Assembly (NCBI GenBank): GCA_916610825.1
Contig: CAKAJK010000003.1
Span: 806,001 to 870,000 of the forward strand
Direction of reading: 5' to 3'
Source: Haliclystus octoradiatus
Lineage: Eukaryota > Cnidaria > Staurozoa > Stauromedusae > Haliclystidae
Length of the DNA: 64,000 bases
The position numbers were made by a program, and so were the translations under genes. This document shows, one piece after another, positions 51,220-63,588 of the stretch. How positions within the stretch are numbered: the stretch's first letter is position 1; the number at the start of each line of letters is the position of its first letter. The notes beneath the pieces are model-generated. The model worked only from the letters and a program-made list of their open reading frames with translations, did not search any database and was not told where the DNA came from.

Positions 51220-51817
51220 TTCTTGTTCAGAATTTTTCACTGATTCCAAATATACTATTTGTGAAACGATTACGCCATTATAACTCGAGAAATTGTTGTT
51301 TTAGTTTGACGTACAAAACTTTGTTAAAATTCGAAATTTCAAAACTGTGCATTTTAAACTTTTGAGAACATTATTCTTGTTCAGAATTTTGCACTGATTC
51401 CAAATATACTATTTGTGAAATGATTGCTCAACTATAACTCGAGTAATTCGTGTTTGAAGATTTCTTTTGTTTAAAGTTGAAAATTTGAAACTGTAAAATA
51501 TAAGTTTTGAATACAATATTCTTGTTCAGAATTTTTCACTGATTCCAAATATACTATTTGTGAAACGATTACGCCATTATAACTTGAGAAATTGTTGTTT
51601 TAGTTTGACGTACAAAACTTGGTTAAAATTCGAAATTTCAAAACTGTGCATTTTAAACTTTTGAGAACATTATTCTTGTTCAGAATTTTGCACTGATTCC
51701 AAATATACTATTTGTGAAATGATAACTCAACTATAACTCGAGTAATTCGTGTTTGAAGATTTCTTTTGTTTAAAGTTGAAAATTTGAAACTGTAAAATAT
51801 AAGTTTTGAATACAATA

Positions 51818-51927
51818 TTCTTGTTCAGAATTTTTCACTGATTCCAAATATACTATTTGTGAAACGATTACGCCATTATAACTCGAGAAATTGTTGTTTT
51901 AGTTTGACGTACAAAACTTTGTTAAAA
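51818..51927. repeat. Truncated B half, 110 bp, with a 44 bp terminal deletion
   Basis: The B half of a U4 unit runs normally to ttaaaattc and then continues directly as ttgttcag of the next core. Compared with the intact copy (54465-54618) the last 41 bases of the half and the first 3 of the next core are gone. The sequence attc stands at both edges of the lost segment, so the joint has 4 bp microhomology. It is the only breakpoint I found that is not explained by exchange at homologous positions. Confidence 0.9.
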
Positions 51928-52081
51928 TTCTTGTTCAGAATTTTTCACTGATTCCAAATATACTATTTGTGAAACGATTACGCTTTTATAACTCGAGAAA
52001 TTGTTGTTTTAGTTTGACGTACAAAACTTTGTTAAAATTCGAAATTTCAAAACTGTACATTTTAAACTTTTGAGAACATTA
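51928..52081. repeat. Extra B half (cgctttt) after the truncated half
   Basis: B follows B, and the half carries cgctttt and ctgtacatt. It corresponds to 54619-54772 in the intact block, so the odd half came before the 44 bp deletion. Confidence 0.85.
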
Positions 52082-53721
52082 TTCTTGTTCAGAATTTTGC
52101 ACTGATTCCAAATATACTGTTTGTGAAATGATTGCTGAACTATAACTCGAGTAATTCGTGTTTGAAGATTTCCTTTGTTTAAAGTTGAAAATTTGAAACT
52201 GTAAAATAGAAGTTTTGAATACAATATTCTTGTTCAAAATTTTTCACTGATTCCAAATATACTATTTGTGAAACGATTACGCCATTATAACTCGAGAAAT
52301 TGTTGTTTTAGTTTGACGTACAAAACTTTGTTAAAATTCGAAATTTCAAAACTGTACATTTTAAACTTTTGAGAACATTATTCTTGTTCACAATTTTGCA
52401 CTGATTCCAAATATACTATTTGTGAAATGATTGCTCAACTATAACTCGAGTAATTCGTGTTTGAAGATTTCCTTTGTTTAAAGTTGAAAATTTGAAACTG
52501 TAAAATAGAAGTTTTGAATACAATATTCTTGTTCAGAATTTTTCACTGATTCCAAATATACTATTTGTGAAACGATTACGCCATTATAACTCGAGAAATT
52601 GTTGTTTTAGTTTGACGTACAAAACTTTGTTAAAATTCGAAATTTCAAAACTGTGCATTTTAAACTTTTGAGAACATTATTCTTGTTCACAATTTTGCAC
52701 TGATTCCAAATATACTATTTGTGAAATGATTGCTCAACTATAACTCGAGTAATTCGTGTTTGAAGATTTCTTTTGTTTAAAGTTGAAAATTTGAAACTGT
52801 AAAATAGAAGTTTTGAATACAATATTCTTGTTCAGAATTTTTCACTGATTCCAAATATACTATTTGTGAAACGATTACGCCCTTATAACTCGAGAAATTC
52901 TTGTTTTAGTTTGACGTGCAAAACTTTGTTAAAATTCGAAATTTCAAAACTGTGCATTTTAAACTTTTGAGAACATTATTCTTGTTCAAAATTTTGCACT
53001 GATTCCAAATATACTATTTGTGAAATGATTGCTCAACTATAACTCGAGTAATTCGTGTTTGAAGATTTCCTTTGTTTAAAGTTGAAAATTTGAAACTGTA
53101 AAATATAAGTTTTGAATACAATATTCTTGTTCAGAATTTTTCACTGATTCCAAATATACTATTTGTGAAACGATTACGCCATTATAACTCGAGAAATTGT
53201 TGTTTTAGTTTGACGTACAAAACTTTGTTAAAATTCGAAATTTCAAAACTGTGCATTTTAAACTTTTGAGAACATTATTCTTGTTCACAATTTTGCACTG
53301 ATTCCAAATATACTATTTGTGAAATGATTGCTCAACTATAACTCGAGTAATTCGTGTTTGAAGATTTCTTTTGTTTAAAGTTGAAAATTTGAAACTGTAA
53401 AATAGAAGTTTTGAATACAATATTCTTGTTCAGAATTTTTCACTGATTCCAAATATACTATTTGTGAAACGATTACGCCCTTATAACTCGAGAAATTCTT
53501 GTTTTAGTTTGACGTACAAAACTTTGTTAAAATTCGAAATTTCAAAACTGTACATTTTAAACTTTTGAGAACTCAATTCTTGTTCACAATTTTCCACTGA
53601 TTCCAAATATACTATTTGTGAAATGATTGCTCAACTATAACTCGAGTAATTCGTGTTTGAAGATTTCTTTTGTTTAAAGTTGAAAATTTGAAACTGTAAA
53701 ATAGAAGTTTTGAATACAATA

Positions 53722-53866
53722 TTCTTGTTCAGAATTTTTCACTGATTCCAAATATACTATTTGTGAACTGATTGCTCAACTATAACTCGAGTAATTCGTG
53801 TTTGAAGATTTCTTTTGTTTAAAGTTGAAAATTTGAAACTGTAAAATAGAAGTTTTGAATACAATA
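53722..53866. repeat. Extra half-unit: B core joined to A body
   Basis: Copy of the 51075 joint in the intact 2691 bp block. Confidence 0.85.
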
Positions 53867-54618
53867 TTCTTGTTCAGAATTTTTCACTGATTCCAAATAT
53901 ACTATTTGTGAAACGATTACGCCATTATAACTCGAGAAATTGTTGTTTTAGTTTGACGTACAAAACTTTGTTAAAATTCGAAATTTCAAAACTGTGCATT
54001 TTAAACTTTTGAGAACATTATTCTTGTTCAGAATTTTGCACTGATTCCAAATATACTATTTGTGAAATGATTGCTCAACTATAACTCGAGTAATTCGTGT
54101 TTGAAGATTTCTTTTGTTTAAAGTTGAAAATTTGAAACTGTAAAATATAAGTTTTGAATACAATATTCTTGTTCAGAATTTTTCACTGATTCCAAATATA
54201 CTATTTGTGAAACGATTACGCCATTATAACTTGAGAAATTGTTGTTTTAGTTTGACGTACAAAACTTGGTTAAAATTCGAAATTTCAAAACTGTGCATTT
54301 TAAACTTTTGAGAACATTATTCTTGTTCAGAATTTTGCACTGATTCCAAATATACTATTTGTGAAATGATAACTCAACTATAACTCGAGTAATTCGTGTT
54401 TGAAGATTTCTTTTGTTTAAAGTTGAAAATTTGAAACTGTAAAATATAAGTTTTGAATACAATATTCTTGTTCAGAATTTTTCACTGATTCCAAATATAC
54501 TATTTGTGAAACGATTACGCCATTATAACTCGAGAAATTGTTGTTTTAGTTTGACGTACAAAACTTTGTTAAAATTCGAAATTTCAAAACTGTGCATTTT
54601 AAACTTTTGAGAACATTA

Positions 54619-54772
54619 TTCTTGTTCAGAATTTTTCACTGATTCCAAATATACTATTTGTGAAACGATTACGCTTTTATAACTCGAGAAATTGTTGTTT
54701 TAGTTTGACGTACAAAACTTTGTTAAAATTCGAAATTTCAAAACTGTACATTTTAAACTTTTGAGAACATTA
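54619..54772. repeat. Extra B half (cgctttt)
   Basis: Follows a full U4 B half directly; the A half expected between them (with gaactgattg, as at 46599) is missing. The next unit is P1. Confidence 0.85.
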
Positions 54773-57463
54773 TTCTTGTTCAGAATTTTGCACTGATTCC
54801 AAATATACTGTTTGTGAAATGATTGCTGAACTATAACTCGAGTAATTCGTGTTTGAAGATTTCCTTTGTTTAAAGTTGAAAATTTGAAACTGTAAAATAG
54901 AAGTTTTGAATACAATATTCTTGTTCAAAATTTTTCACTGATTCCAAATATACTATTTGTGAAACGATTACGCCATTATAACTCGAGAAATTGTTGTTTT
55001 AGTTTGACGTACAAAACTTTGTTAAAATTCGAGATTTCAAAACTGTACATTTTAAACTTTTGAGAACATTATTCTTGTTCACAATTTTGCACTGATTCCA
55101 AATATACTATTTGTGAAATGATTGCTCAACTATAACTCGAGTAATTCGTGTTTGAAGATTTCCTTTGTTTAAAGTTGAAAATTTGAAACTGTAAAATAGA
55201 AGTTTTGAATACAATATTCTTGTTCAGAATTTTTCACTGATTCCAAATATACTATTTGTGAAACGATTACGCCATTATAACTCGAGAAATTGTTGTTTTA
55301 GTTTGACGTACAAAACTTTGTTAAAATTCGAAATTTCAAAACTGTGCATTTTAAACTTTTGAGAACATTATTCTTGTTCACAATTTTGCACTGATTCCAA
55401 ATATACTATTTGTGAAATGATTGCTCAACTATAACTCGAGTAATTCGTGTTTGAAGATTTCTTTTGTTTAAAGTTGAAAATTTGAAACTGTAAAATAGAA
55501 GTTTTGAATACAATATTCTTGTTCAGAATTTTTCACTGATTCCAAATATACTATTTGTGAAACGATTACGCCCTTATAACTCGAGAAATTCTTGTTTTAG
55601 TTTGACGTGCAAAACTTTGTTAAAATTCGAAATTTCAAAACTGTGCATTTTAAACTTTTGAGAACATTATTCTTGTTCAAAATTTTGCACTGATTCCAAA
55701 TATACTATTTGTGAAATGATTGCTCAACTATAACTCGAGTAATTCGTGTTTGAAGATTTCCTTTGTTTAAAGTTGAAAATTTGAAACTGTAAAATATAAG
55801 TTTTGAATACAATATTCTTGTTCAGAATTTTTCACTGATTCCAAATATACTATTTGTGAAACGATTACGCCATTATAACTCGAGAAATTGTTGTTTTAGT
55901 TTGACGTACAAAACTTTGTTAAAATTCGAAATTTCAAAACTGTGCATTTTAAACTTTTGAGAACATTATTCTTGTTCAGAATTTTGCACTGATTCCAAAT
56001 ATACTATTTGTGAAATGATTGCTCAACTATAACTCGAGTAATTCGTGTTTGAAGATTTCTTTTGTTTAAAGTTGAAAATTTGAAACTGTAAAATATAAGT
56101 TTTGAATACAATATTCTTGTTCAGAATTTTTCACTGATTCCAAATATACTATTTGTGAAACGATTACGCCATTATAACTCGAGAAATTCTTGTTTTAGTT
56201 TGACGTACAAAACTTTGTTAAAATTCGAAATTTCAAAACTGTACATTTTAAACTTTTGAGAACATTATTCTTGTTCACAATTTTGCACTGATTCCAAATA
56301 TACTATTTGTGAAATGATTGCTCAACTATAACTCGAGTAATTCGTGTTTGAAGATTTCCTTTGTTTAAAGTTGAAAATTTGAAACTGTAAAATAGAAGTT
56401 TTGAATACAATATTCTTGTTCAGAATTTTTCACTGATTCCAAATATACTATTTGTGAAACCATTACGCCATTATAACTCGAGAAATTGTTGTTTTAGTTT
56501 GACGTACAAAACTTTGTTAAAATTCGAAATTTCAAAACTGTGCATTTTAAACTTTTGAGAACATTATTCTTGTTCACAATTTTGCACTGATTCCAAATAT
56601 ACTATTTGTGAAATGATTGCTCAACTATAACTCGAGTAATTCGTGTTTGAAGATTTCTTTTGTTTAAAGTTGAAAATTTGAAACTGTAAAATAGAAGTTT
56701 TGAATACAATATTCTTGTTCAGAATTTTTCACTGATTCCAAATATACTATTTGTGAAACGATTACGCCCTTATAACTCGAGAAATTCTTGTTTTAGTTTG
56801 ACGTGCAAAACTTTGTTAAAATTCGAAATTTCAAAACTGTACATTTTAAACTTTTGAGAACTCAATTCTTGTTCACAATTTTGCACTGATTCCAAATATA
56901 CTATTTGTGAAATGATTGCTCAACTATAACTCGAGTAATTCGTGTTTGAAGATTTCTTTTGTTTAAAGTTGAAAATTTGAAACTGTAAAATATAAGTTTT
57001 GAATACAATATTCTTGTTCAGAATTTTTCACTGATTCCAAATATACTATTTGTGAAACGATTACGCCATTATAACTCGAGAAATTCTTGTTTTAGTTTGA
57101 CGTACAAAACTTTGTTAAAATTCGAAATTTCAAAACTGTACATTTTAAACTTTTGAGAACATTATTCTTGTTCACAATTTTGCACTGATTCCAAATATAC
57201 TATTTGTGAAATGATTGCTCAACTATAACTCGAGTAATTCGTGTTTGAAGATTTCCTTTGTTTAAAGTTGAAAATTTGAAACTGTAAAATAGAAGTTTTG
57301 AATACAATATTCTTGTTCAGAATTTTTCACTGATTCCAAATATACTATTTGTGAAACGATTACGCCATTATAACTCGAGAAATTGTTGTTTTAGTTTGAC
57401 GTACAAAACTTTGTTAAAATTCGAAATTTCAAAACTGTGCATTTTAAACTTTTGAGAACATTA
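54773..57463. repeat. P1-P7, Q1-Q2 segment, partial copy 3 (2691 bp)
   Basis: Unit order P1 to Q2 follows the two 3434 bp copies. It then departs at 57464, where a unit with gattacaat and gaaaccatt replaces Q3. P6 here also has gaaaccatt near 56458. Confidence 0.8.
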
Positions 57464-60400
57464 TTCTTGTTCACAATTTTGCACTGATTCCAAATATACT
57501 ATTTGTGAAATGATTGCTCAACTATAACTCGAGTAATTCGTGTTTGAAGATTTCTTTTGTTTAAAGTTGAAAATTTGAAACTGTAAAATAGAAGTTTTGA
57601 TTACAATATTCTTGTTCAGAATTTTTCACTGATTCCAAATATACTATTTGTGAAACCATTACGCCATTATAACTCGAGAAATTGTTGTTTTAGTTTGACG
57701 TACAAAACTTTGTTAAAATTCGAAATTTCAAAACTGTGCATTTTAAACTTTTGAGAACATTATTCTTGTTCACAATTTTGCACTGATTCCAAATATACTA
57801 TTTGTGAAATGATTGCTCAACTATAACTCGAGTAATTCGTGTTTGAAGATTTCTTTTGTTTAAAGTTGAAAATTTGAAACTGTAAAATAGAAGTTTTGAA
57901 TACAATATTCTTGTTCAGAATTTTTCACTGATTCCAAATATACTATTTGTGAAACGATTACGCCCTTATAACTCGAGAAATTCTTGTTTTAGTTTGACGT
58001 GCAAAACTTTGTTAAAATTCGAAATTTCAAAACTGTACATTTTAAACTTTTGAGAACTCAATTCTTGTTCACAATTTTGCACTGATTCCAAATATACTAT
58101 TTGTGAAATGATTGCTCAACTATAACTCGAGTAATTCGTGTTTGAAGATTTCTTTTGTTTAAAGTTGAAAATTTGAAACTGTAAAATATAAGTTTTGAAT
58201 ACAATATTCTTGTTCAGAATTTTTCACTGATTCCAAATATACTATTTGTGAAACGATTACGCCATTATAACTCGAGAAATTCTTGTTTTAGTTTGACGTA
58301 CAAAACTTTGTTAAAATTCGAAATTTCAAAACTGTACATTTTAAACTTTTGAGAACATTATTCTTGTTCACAATTTTGCACTGATTCCAAATATACTATT
58401 TGTGAAATGATTGCTCAACTATAACTCGAGTAATTCGTGTTTGAAGATTTCCTTTGTTTAAAGTTGAAAATTTGAAACTGTAAAATAGAAGTTTTGAATA
58501 CAATATTCTTGTTCAGAATTTTTCACTGATTCCAAATATACTATTTGTGAAATGATTGCTCAACTATAACTCGAGTAATTCGTGTTTGAAGATTTCTTTT
58601 GTTTAAAGTTGAAAATTTGAAACTGTAAAATAGAAGTTTTGAATACAATATTCTTGTTCAGAATTTTTCACTGATTCCAAATATACTATTTGTGAAACGA
58701 TTACGCCATTATAACTCGAGAAATTGTTGTTTTAGTTTGACGTACAAAACTTTGTTAAAATTCGAAATTTCAAAACTGTGCATTTTAAACTTTTGAGAAC
58801 ATTATTCTTGTTCACAATTTTGCACTGATTCCAAATATACTATTTGTGAAATGATTGCTCAACTATAACTCGAGTAATTCGTGTTTGAAGATTTCTTTTG
58901 TTTAAAGTTGAAAATTTGAAACTGTAAAATAGAAGTTTTGAATACAATATTCTTGTTCAGAATTTTTCACTGATTCCAAATATACTATTTGTGAAACGAT
59001 TACGCCCTTATAACTCGAGAAATTCTTGTTTTAGTTTGACGTGCAAAACTTTGTTAAAATTCGAAATTTCAAAACTGTACATTTTAAACTTTTGAGAACT
59101 CAATTCTTGTTCACAATTTTGCACTGATTCCAAATATACTATTTGTGAAATGATTGCTCAACTATAACTCGAGTAATTCGTGTTTGAAGATTTCTTTTGT
59201 TTAAAGTTGAAAATTTGAAACTGTAAAATATAAGTTTTGAATACAATATTCTTGTTCAGAATTTTTCACTGATTCCAAATATACTATTTGTGAAACGATT
59301 ACGCCATTATAACTCGAGAAATTCTTGTTTTAGTTTGACGTACAAAACTTTGTTAAAATTCGAAATTTCAAAACTGTACATTTTAAACTTTTGAGAACAT
59401 TATTCTTGTTCACAATTTTGCACTGATTCCAAATATACTATTTGTGAAATGATTGCTCAACTATAACTCGAGTAATTCGTGTTTGAAGATTTCCTTTGTT
59501 TAAAGTTGAAAATTTGAAACTGTAAAATAGAAGTTTTGAATACAATATTCTTGTTCAGAATTTTTCACTGATTCCAAATATACTATTTGTGAAACGATTA
59601 CGCCATTATAACTCGAGAAATTGTTGTTTTAGTTTGACGTACAAAACTTTGTTAAAATTCGAAATTTCAAAACTGTGCATTTTAAACTTTTGAGAACATT
59701 ATTCTTGTTCACAATTTTGCACTGATTCCAAATATACTATTTGTGAAATGATTGCTCAACTATAACTCGAGTAATTCGTGTTTGAAGATTTCTTTTGTTT
59801 AAAGTTGAAAATTTGAAACTGTAAAATAGAAGTTTTGAATACAATATTCTTGTTCAGAATTTTTCACTGATTCCAAATATACTATTTGTGAAACGATTAC
59901 GCCATTATAACTCGAGAAATTCTTGTTTTAGTTTGACGTACAAAACTTTGTTAAAATTCGAAATTTCAAAACTGTACATTTTAAACTTTTGAGAACATTA
60001 TTCTTGTTCACAATTTTGCACTGATTCCAAATATACTATTTGTGAAATGATTGCTCAACTATAACTCGAGTAATTCGTGTTTGAAGATTTCCTTTGTTTA
60101 AAGTTGAAAATTTGAAACTGTAAAATAGAAGTTTTGAATACAATATTCTTGTTCAGAATTTTTCACTGATTCCAAATATACTATTTGTGAAACGATTACG
60201 CCATTATAACTCGAGAAATTGTTGTTTTAGTTTGACGTACAAAACTTTGTTAAAATTCGAAATTTCAAAACTGTGCATTTTAAACTTTTGAGAACATTAT
60301 TCTTGTTCACAATTTTGCACTGATTCCAAATATACTATTTGTGAAATGATTGCTCAACTATAACTCGAGTAATTCGTGTTTGAAGATTTCTTTTGTTTAA

Positions 60401-60598
60401 AGTTGAAAATTTGAAACTGTAAAATAGAAGTTTTGAATACAATATTCTTGTTCAGAATTTTTCACTGATTCCAAATATACTATTTGTGAAACGATTACGC
60501 CCTTATAACTCGAGAAATTCTTGTTTTAGTTTGACGTACAAAACTTTGTTAAAATTCGAAATTTCAAAACTGTACATTTTAAACTTTTGAGAACTCAA
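57464..60598. repeat. Mosaic of P6, P7 and Q1 type units with an odd A half
   Basis: Repeats of the trio [tataag, aaattcttg, ctgtacatt] - [cctttg, aaattgttg, ctgtgcatt] - [cgccctt, gacgtgc, aactcaa] recur with a period of 897 bp where regular. They are varied by an odd A half (58506-58650) and inserted units. Tail aactcaa marks lie at 58052, 59094 and 60589. Confidence 0.75.
58506..58650. repeat. Extra half-unit: B core joined to A body, distinct variant
   Basis: t at position 18 then gaaatgattgctc. All other B/A joints have gaactg, so this is either an independent exchange or a converted copy. Confidence 0.85.
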
Positions 60599-60743
60599 TT
60601 CTTGTTCACAATTTTCCACTGATTCCAAATATACTATTTGTGAAATGATTGCTCAACTATAACTCGAGTAATTCGTGTTTGAAGATTTCTTTTGTTTAAA
60701 GTTGAAAATTTGAAACTGTAAAATAGAAGTTTTGAATACAATA

Positions 60744-60888
60744 TTCTTGTTCAGAATTTTTCACTGATTCCAAATATACTATTTGTGAACTGATTGCTCA
60801 ACTATAACTCGAGTAATTCGTGTTTGAAGATTTCTTTTGTTTAAAGTTGAAAATTTGAAACTGTAAAATAGAAGTTTTGAATACAATA
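60744..60888. repeat. Extra half-unit: B core joined to A body
   Basis: gaactgattgctc joint in the first 1495 bp repeat. Confidence 0.85.
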
Positions 60889-61640
60889 TTCTTGTTCAGA
60901 ATTTTTCACTGATTCCAAATATACTATTTGTGAAACGATTACGCCATTATAACTCGAGAAATTGTTGTTTTAGTTTGACGTACAAAACTTTGTTAAAATT
61001 CGAAATTTCAAAACTGTGCATTTTAAACTTTTGAGAACATTATTCTTGTTCAGAATTTTGCACTGATTCCAAATATACTATTTGTGAAATGATTGCTCAA
61101 CTATAACTCGAGTAATTCGTGTTTGAAGATTTCTTTTGTTTAAAGTTGAAAATTTGAAACTGTAAAATATAAGTTTTGAATACAATATTCTTGTTCAGAA
61201 TTTTTCACTGATTCCAAATATACTATTTGTGAAACGATTACGCCATTATAACTTGAGAAATTGTTGTTTTAGTTTGACGTACAAAACTTGGTTAAAATTC
61301 GAAATTTCAAAACTGTGCATTTTAAACTTTTGAGAACATTATTCTTGTTCAGAATTTTGCACTGATTCCAAATATACTATTTGTGAAATGATAACTCAAC
61401 TATAACTCGAGTAATTCGTGTTTGAAGATTTCTTTTGTTTAAAGTTGAAAATTTGAAACTGTAAAATATAAGTTTTGAATACAATATTCTTGTTCAGAAT
61501 TTTTCACTGATTCCAAATATACTATTTGTGAAACGATTACGCCATTATAACTCGAGAAATTGTTGTTTTAGTTTGACGTACAAAACTTTGTTAAAATTCG
61601 AAATTTCAAAACTGTGCATTTTAAACTTTTGAGAACATTA

Positions 61641-61794
61641 TTCTTGTTCAGAATTTTTCACTGATTCCAAATATACTATTTGTGAAACGATTACGCTTTT
61701 ATAACTCGAGAAATTGTTGTTTTAGTTTGACGTACAAAACTTTGTTAAAATTCGAAATTTCAAAACTGTACATTTTAAACTTTTGAGAACATTA
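61641..61794. repeat. Extra B half (cgctttt)
   Basis: Same U4-B-B-P1 arrangement, 7022 bp from the copy at 54619. Confidence 0.85.
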
Positions 61795-62238
61795 TTCTTG
61801 TTCAGAATTTTGCACTGATTCCAAATATACTGTTTGTGAAATGATTGCTGAACTATAACTCGAGTAATTCGTGTTTGAAGATTTCCTTTGTTTAAAGTTG
61901 AAAATTTGAAACTGTAAAATAGAAGTTTTGAATACAATATTCTTGTTCAAAATTTTTCACTGATTCCAAATATACTATTTGTGAAACGATTACGCCATTA
62001 TAACTCGAGAAATTGTTGTTTTAGTTTGACGTACAAAACTTTGTTAAAATTCGAAATTTCAAAACTGTACATTTTAAACTTTTGAGAACTCAATTCTTGT
62101 TCACAATTTTCCACTGATTCCAAATATACTATTTGTGAAATGATTGCTCAACTATAACTCGAGTAATTCGTGTTTGAAGATTTCTTTTGTTTAAAGTTGA
62201 AAATTTGAAACTGTAAAATAGAAGTTTTGAATACAATA

Positions 62239-62383
62239 TTCTTGTTCAGAATTTTTCACTGATTCCAAATATACTATTTGTGAACTGATTGCTCAACTAT
62301 AACTCGAGTAATTCGTGTTTGAAGATTTCTTTTGTTTAAAGTTGAAAATTTGAAACTGTAAAATAGAAGTTTTGAATACAATA
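62239..62383. repeat. Extra half-unit: B core joined to A body
   Basis: gaactgattgctc joint in the second 1495 bp repeat. Confidence 0.85.
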
Positions 62384-63135
62384 TTCTTGTTCAGAATTTT
62401 TCACTGATTCCAAATATACTATTTGTGAAACGATTACGCCATTATAACTCGAGAAATTGTTGTTTTAGTTTGACGTACAAAACTTTGTTAAAATTCGAAA
62501 TTTCAAAACTGTGCATTTTAAACTTTTGAGAACATTATTCTTGTTCAGAATTTTGCACTGATTCCAAATATACTATTTGTGAAATGATTGCTCAACTATA
62601 ACTCGAGTAATTCGTGTTTGAAGATTTCTTTTGTTTAAAGTTGAAAATTTGAAACTGTAAAATATAAGTTTTGAATACAATATTCTTGTTCAGAATTTTT
62701 CACTGATTCCAAATATACTATTTGTGAAACGATTACGCCATTATAACTTGAGAAATTGTTGTTTTAGTTTGACGTACAAAACTTGGTTAAAATTCGAAAT
62801 TTCAAAACTGTGCATTTTAAACTTTTGAGAACATTATTCTTGTTCAGAATTTTGCACTGATTCCAAATATACTATTTGTGAAATGATAACTCAACTATAA
62901 CTCGAGTAATTCGTGTTTGAAGATTTCTTTTGTTTAAAGTTGAAAATTTGAAACTGTAAAATATAAGTTTTGAATACAATATTCTTGTTCAGAATTTTTC
63001 ACTGATTCCAAATATACTATTTGTGAAACGATTACGCCATTATAACTCGAGAAATTGTTGTTTTAGTTTGACGTACAAAACTTTGTTAAAATTCGAAATT
63101 TCAAAACTGTGCATTTTAAACTTTTGAGAACATTA

Positions 63136-63289
63136 TTCTTGTTCAGAATTTTTCACTGATTCCAAATATACTATTTGTGAAACGATTACGCTTTTATAAC
63201 TCGAGAAATTGTTGTTTTAGTTTGACGTACAAAACTTTGTTAAAATTCGAAATTTCAAAACTGTACATTTTAAACTTTTGAGAACATTA
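63136..63289. repeat. Extra B half (cgctttt)
   Basis: Same arrangement in the second 1495 bp repeat. Confidence 0.85.
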
Positions 63290-63588
63290 TTCTTGTTCAG
63301 AATTTTGCACTGATTCCAAATATACTGTTTGTGAAATGATTGCTGAACTATAACTCGAGTAATTCGTGTTTGAAGATTTCCTTTGTTTAAAGTTGAAAAT
63401 TTGAAACTGTAAAATAGAAGTTTTGAATACAATATTCTTGTTCAAAATTTTTCACTGATTCCAAATATACTATTTGTGAAACGATTACGCCATTATAACT
63501 CGAGAAATTGTTGTTTTAGTTTGACGTACAAAACTTTGTTAAAATTCGAAATTTCAAAACTGTACATTTTAAACTTTTGAGAACATTA

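Larger units (their letters stand above)
50631..53277. repeat. Nine-unit-equivalent block, copy 1, carrying a 44 bp deletion (2647 bp)
   Basis: The order is a cgccctt unit with tail aactcaa, a ttttccactg unit with odd A half (51075-51219), U3, U4, a B half with cgctttt, then P1-P2-P3-P4. The neighbouring copy is 2691 bp. The 44 bp difference is fully explained by the truncated B half at 51818-51927. Confidence 0.85.
53278..55968. repeat. Nine-unit-equivalent block, copy 2, intact (2691 bp)
   Basis: Same order as 50631-53277 with the U4 B half at full length (154 bp) followed by an extra B half (54619-54772). The linked change ttcaaaattttg in P4 is present in both copies (near 52985 and 55676), supporting a direct duplication. 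A private gagatttc lies near 55031. Confidence 0.85.
60599..62093. repeat. 1495 bp tandem repeat, copy 1
   Basis: The order is a ttttccactg unit with odd A half (60744-60888), U3, U4, extra B half (61641-61794), P1. The length equals five units because one odd A half and one odd B half sum to 299 bp. Its last B half ends in aactcaa. Confidence 0.85.
62094..63588. repeat. 1495 bp tandem repeat, copy 2
   Basis: Same order and length as copy 1, with odd A half 62239-62383 and odd B half 63136-63289. It differs in the last tail (aacatta) and I saw no other difference by eye. It is among the youngest duplications visible. Confidence 0.85.

Noticed and set aside
39359-63432. Six identical 71-residue open frames on the - strand (39359, 46825, 52009, 54700, 61722, 63217)
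   Set aside because: All are the same P1-type satellite segment read backwards. The frame is open only because of the P1 variants, and the product is low-complexity with no recognisable domain.
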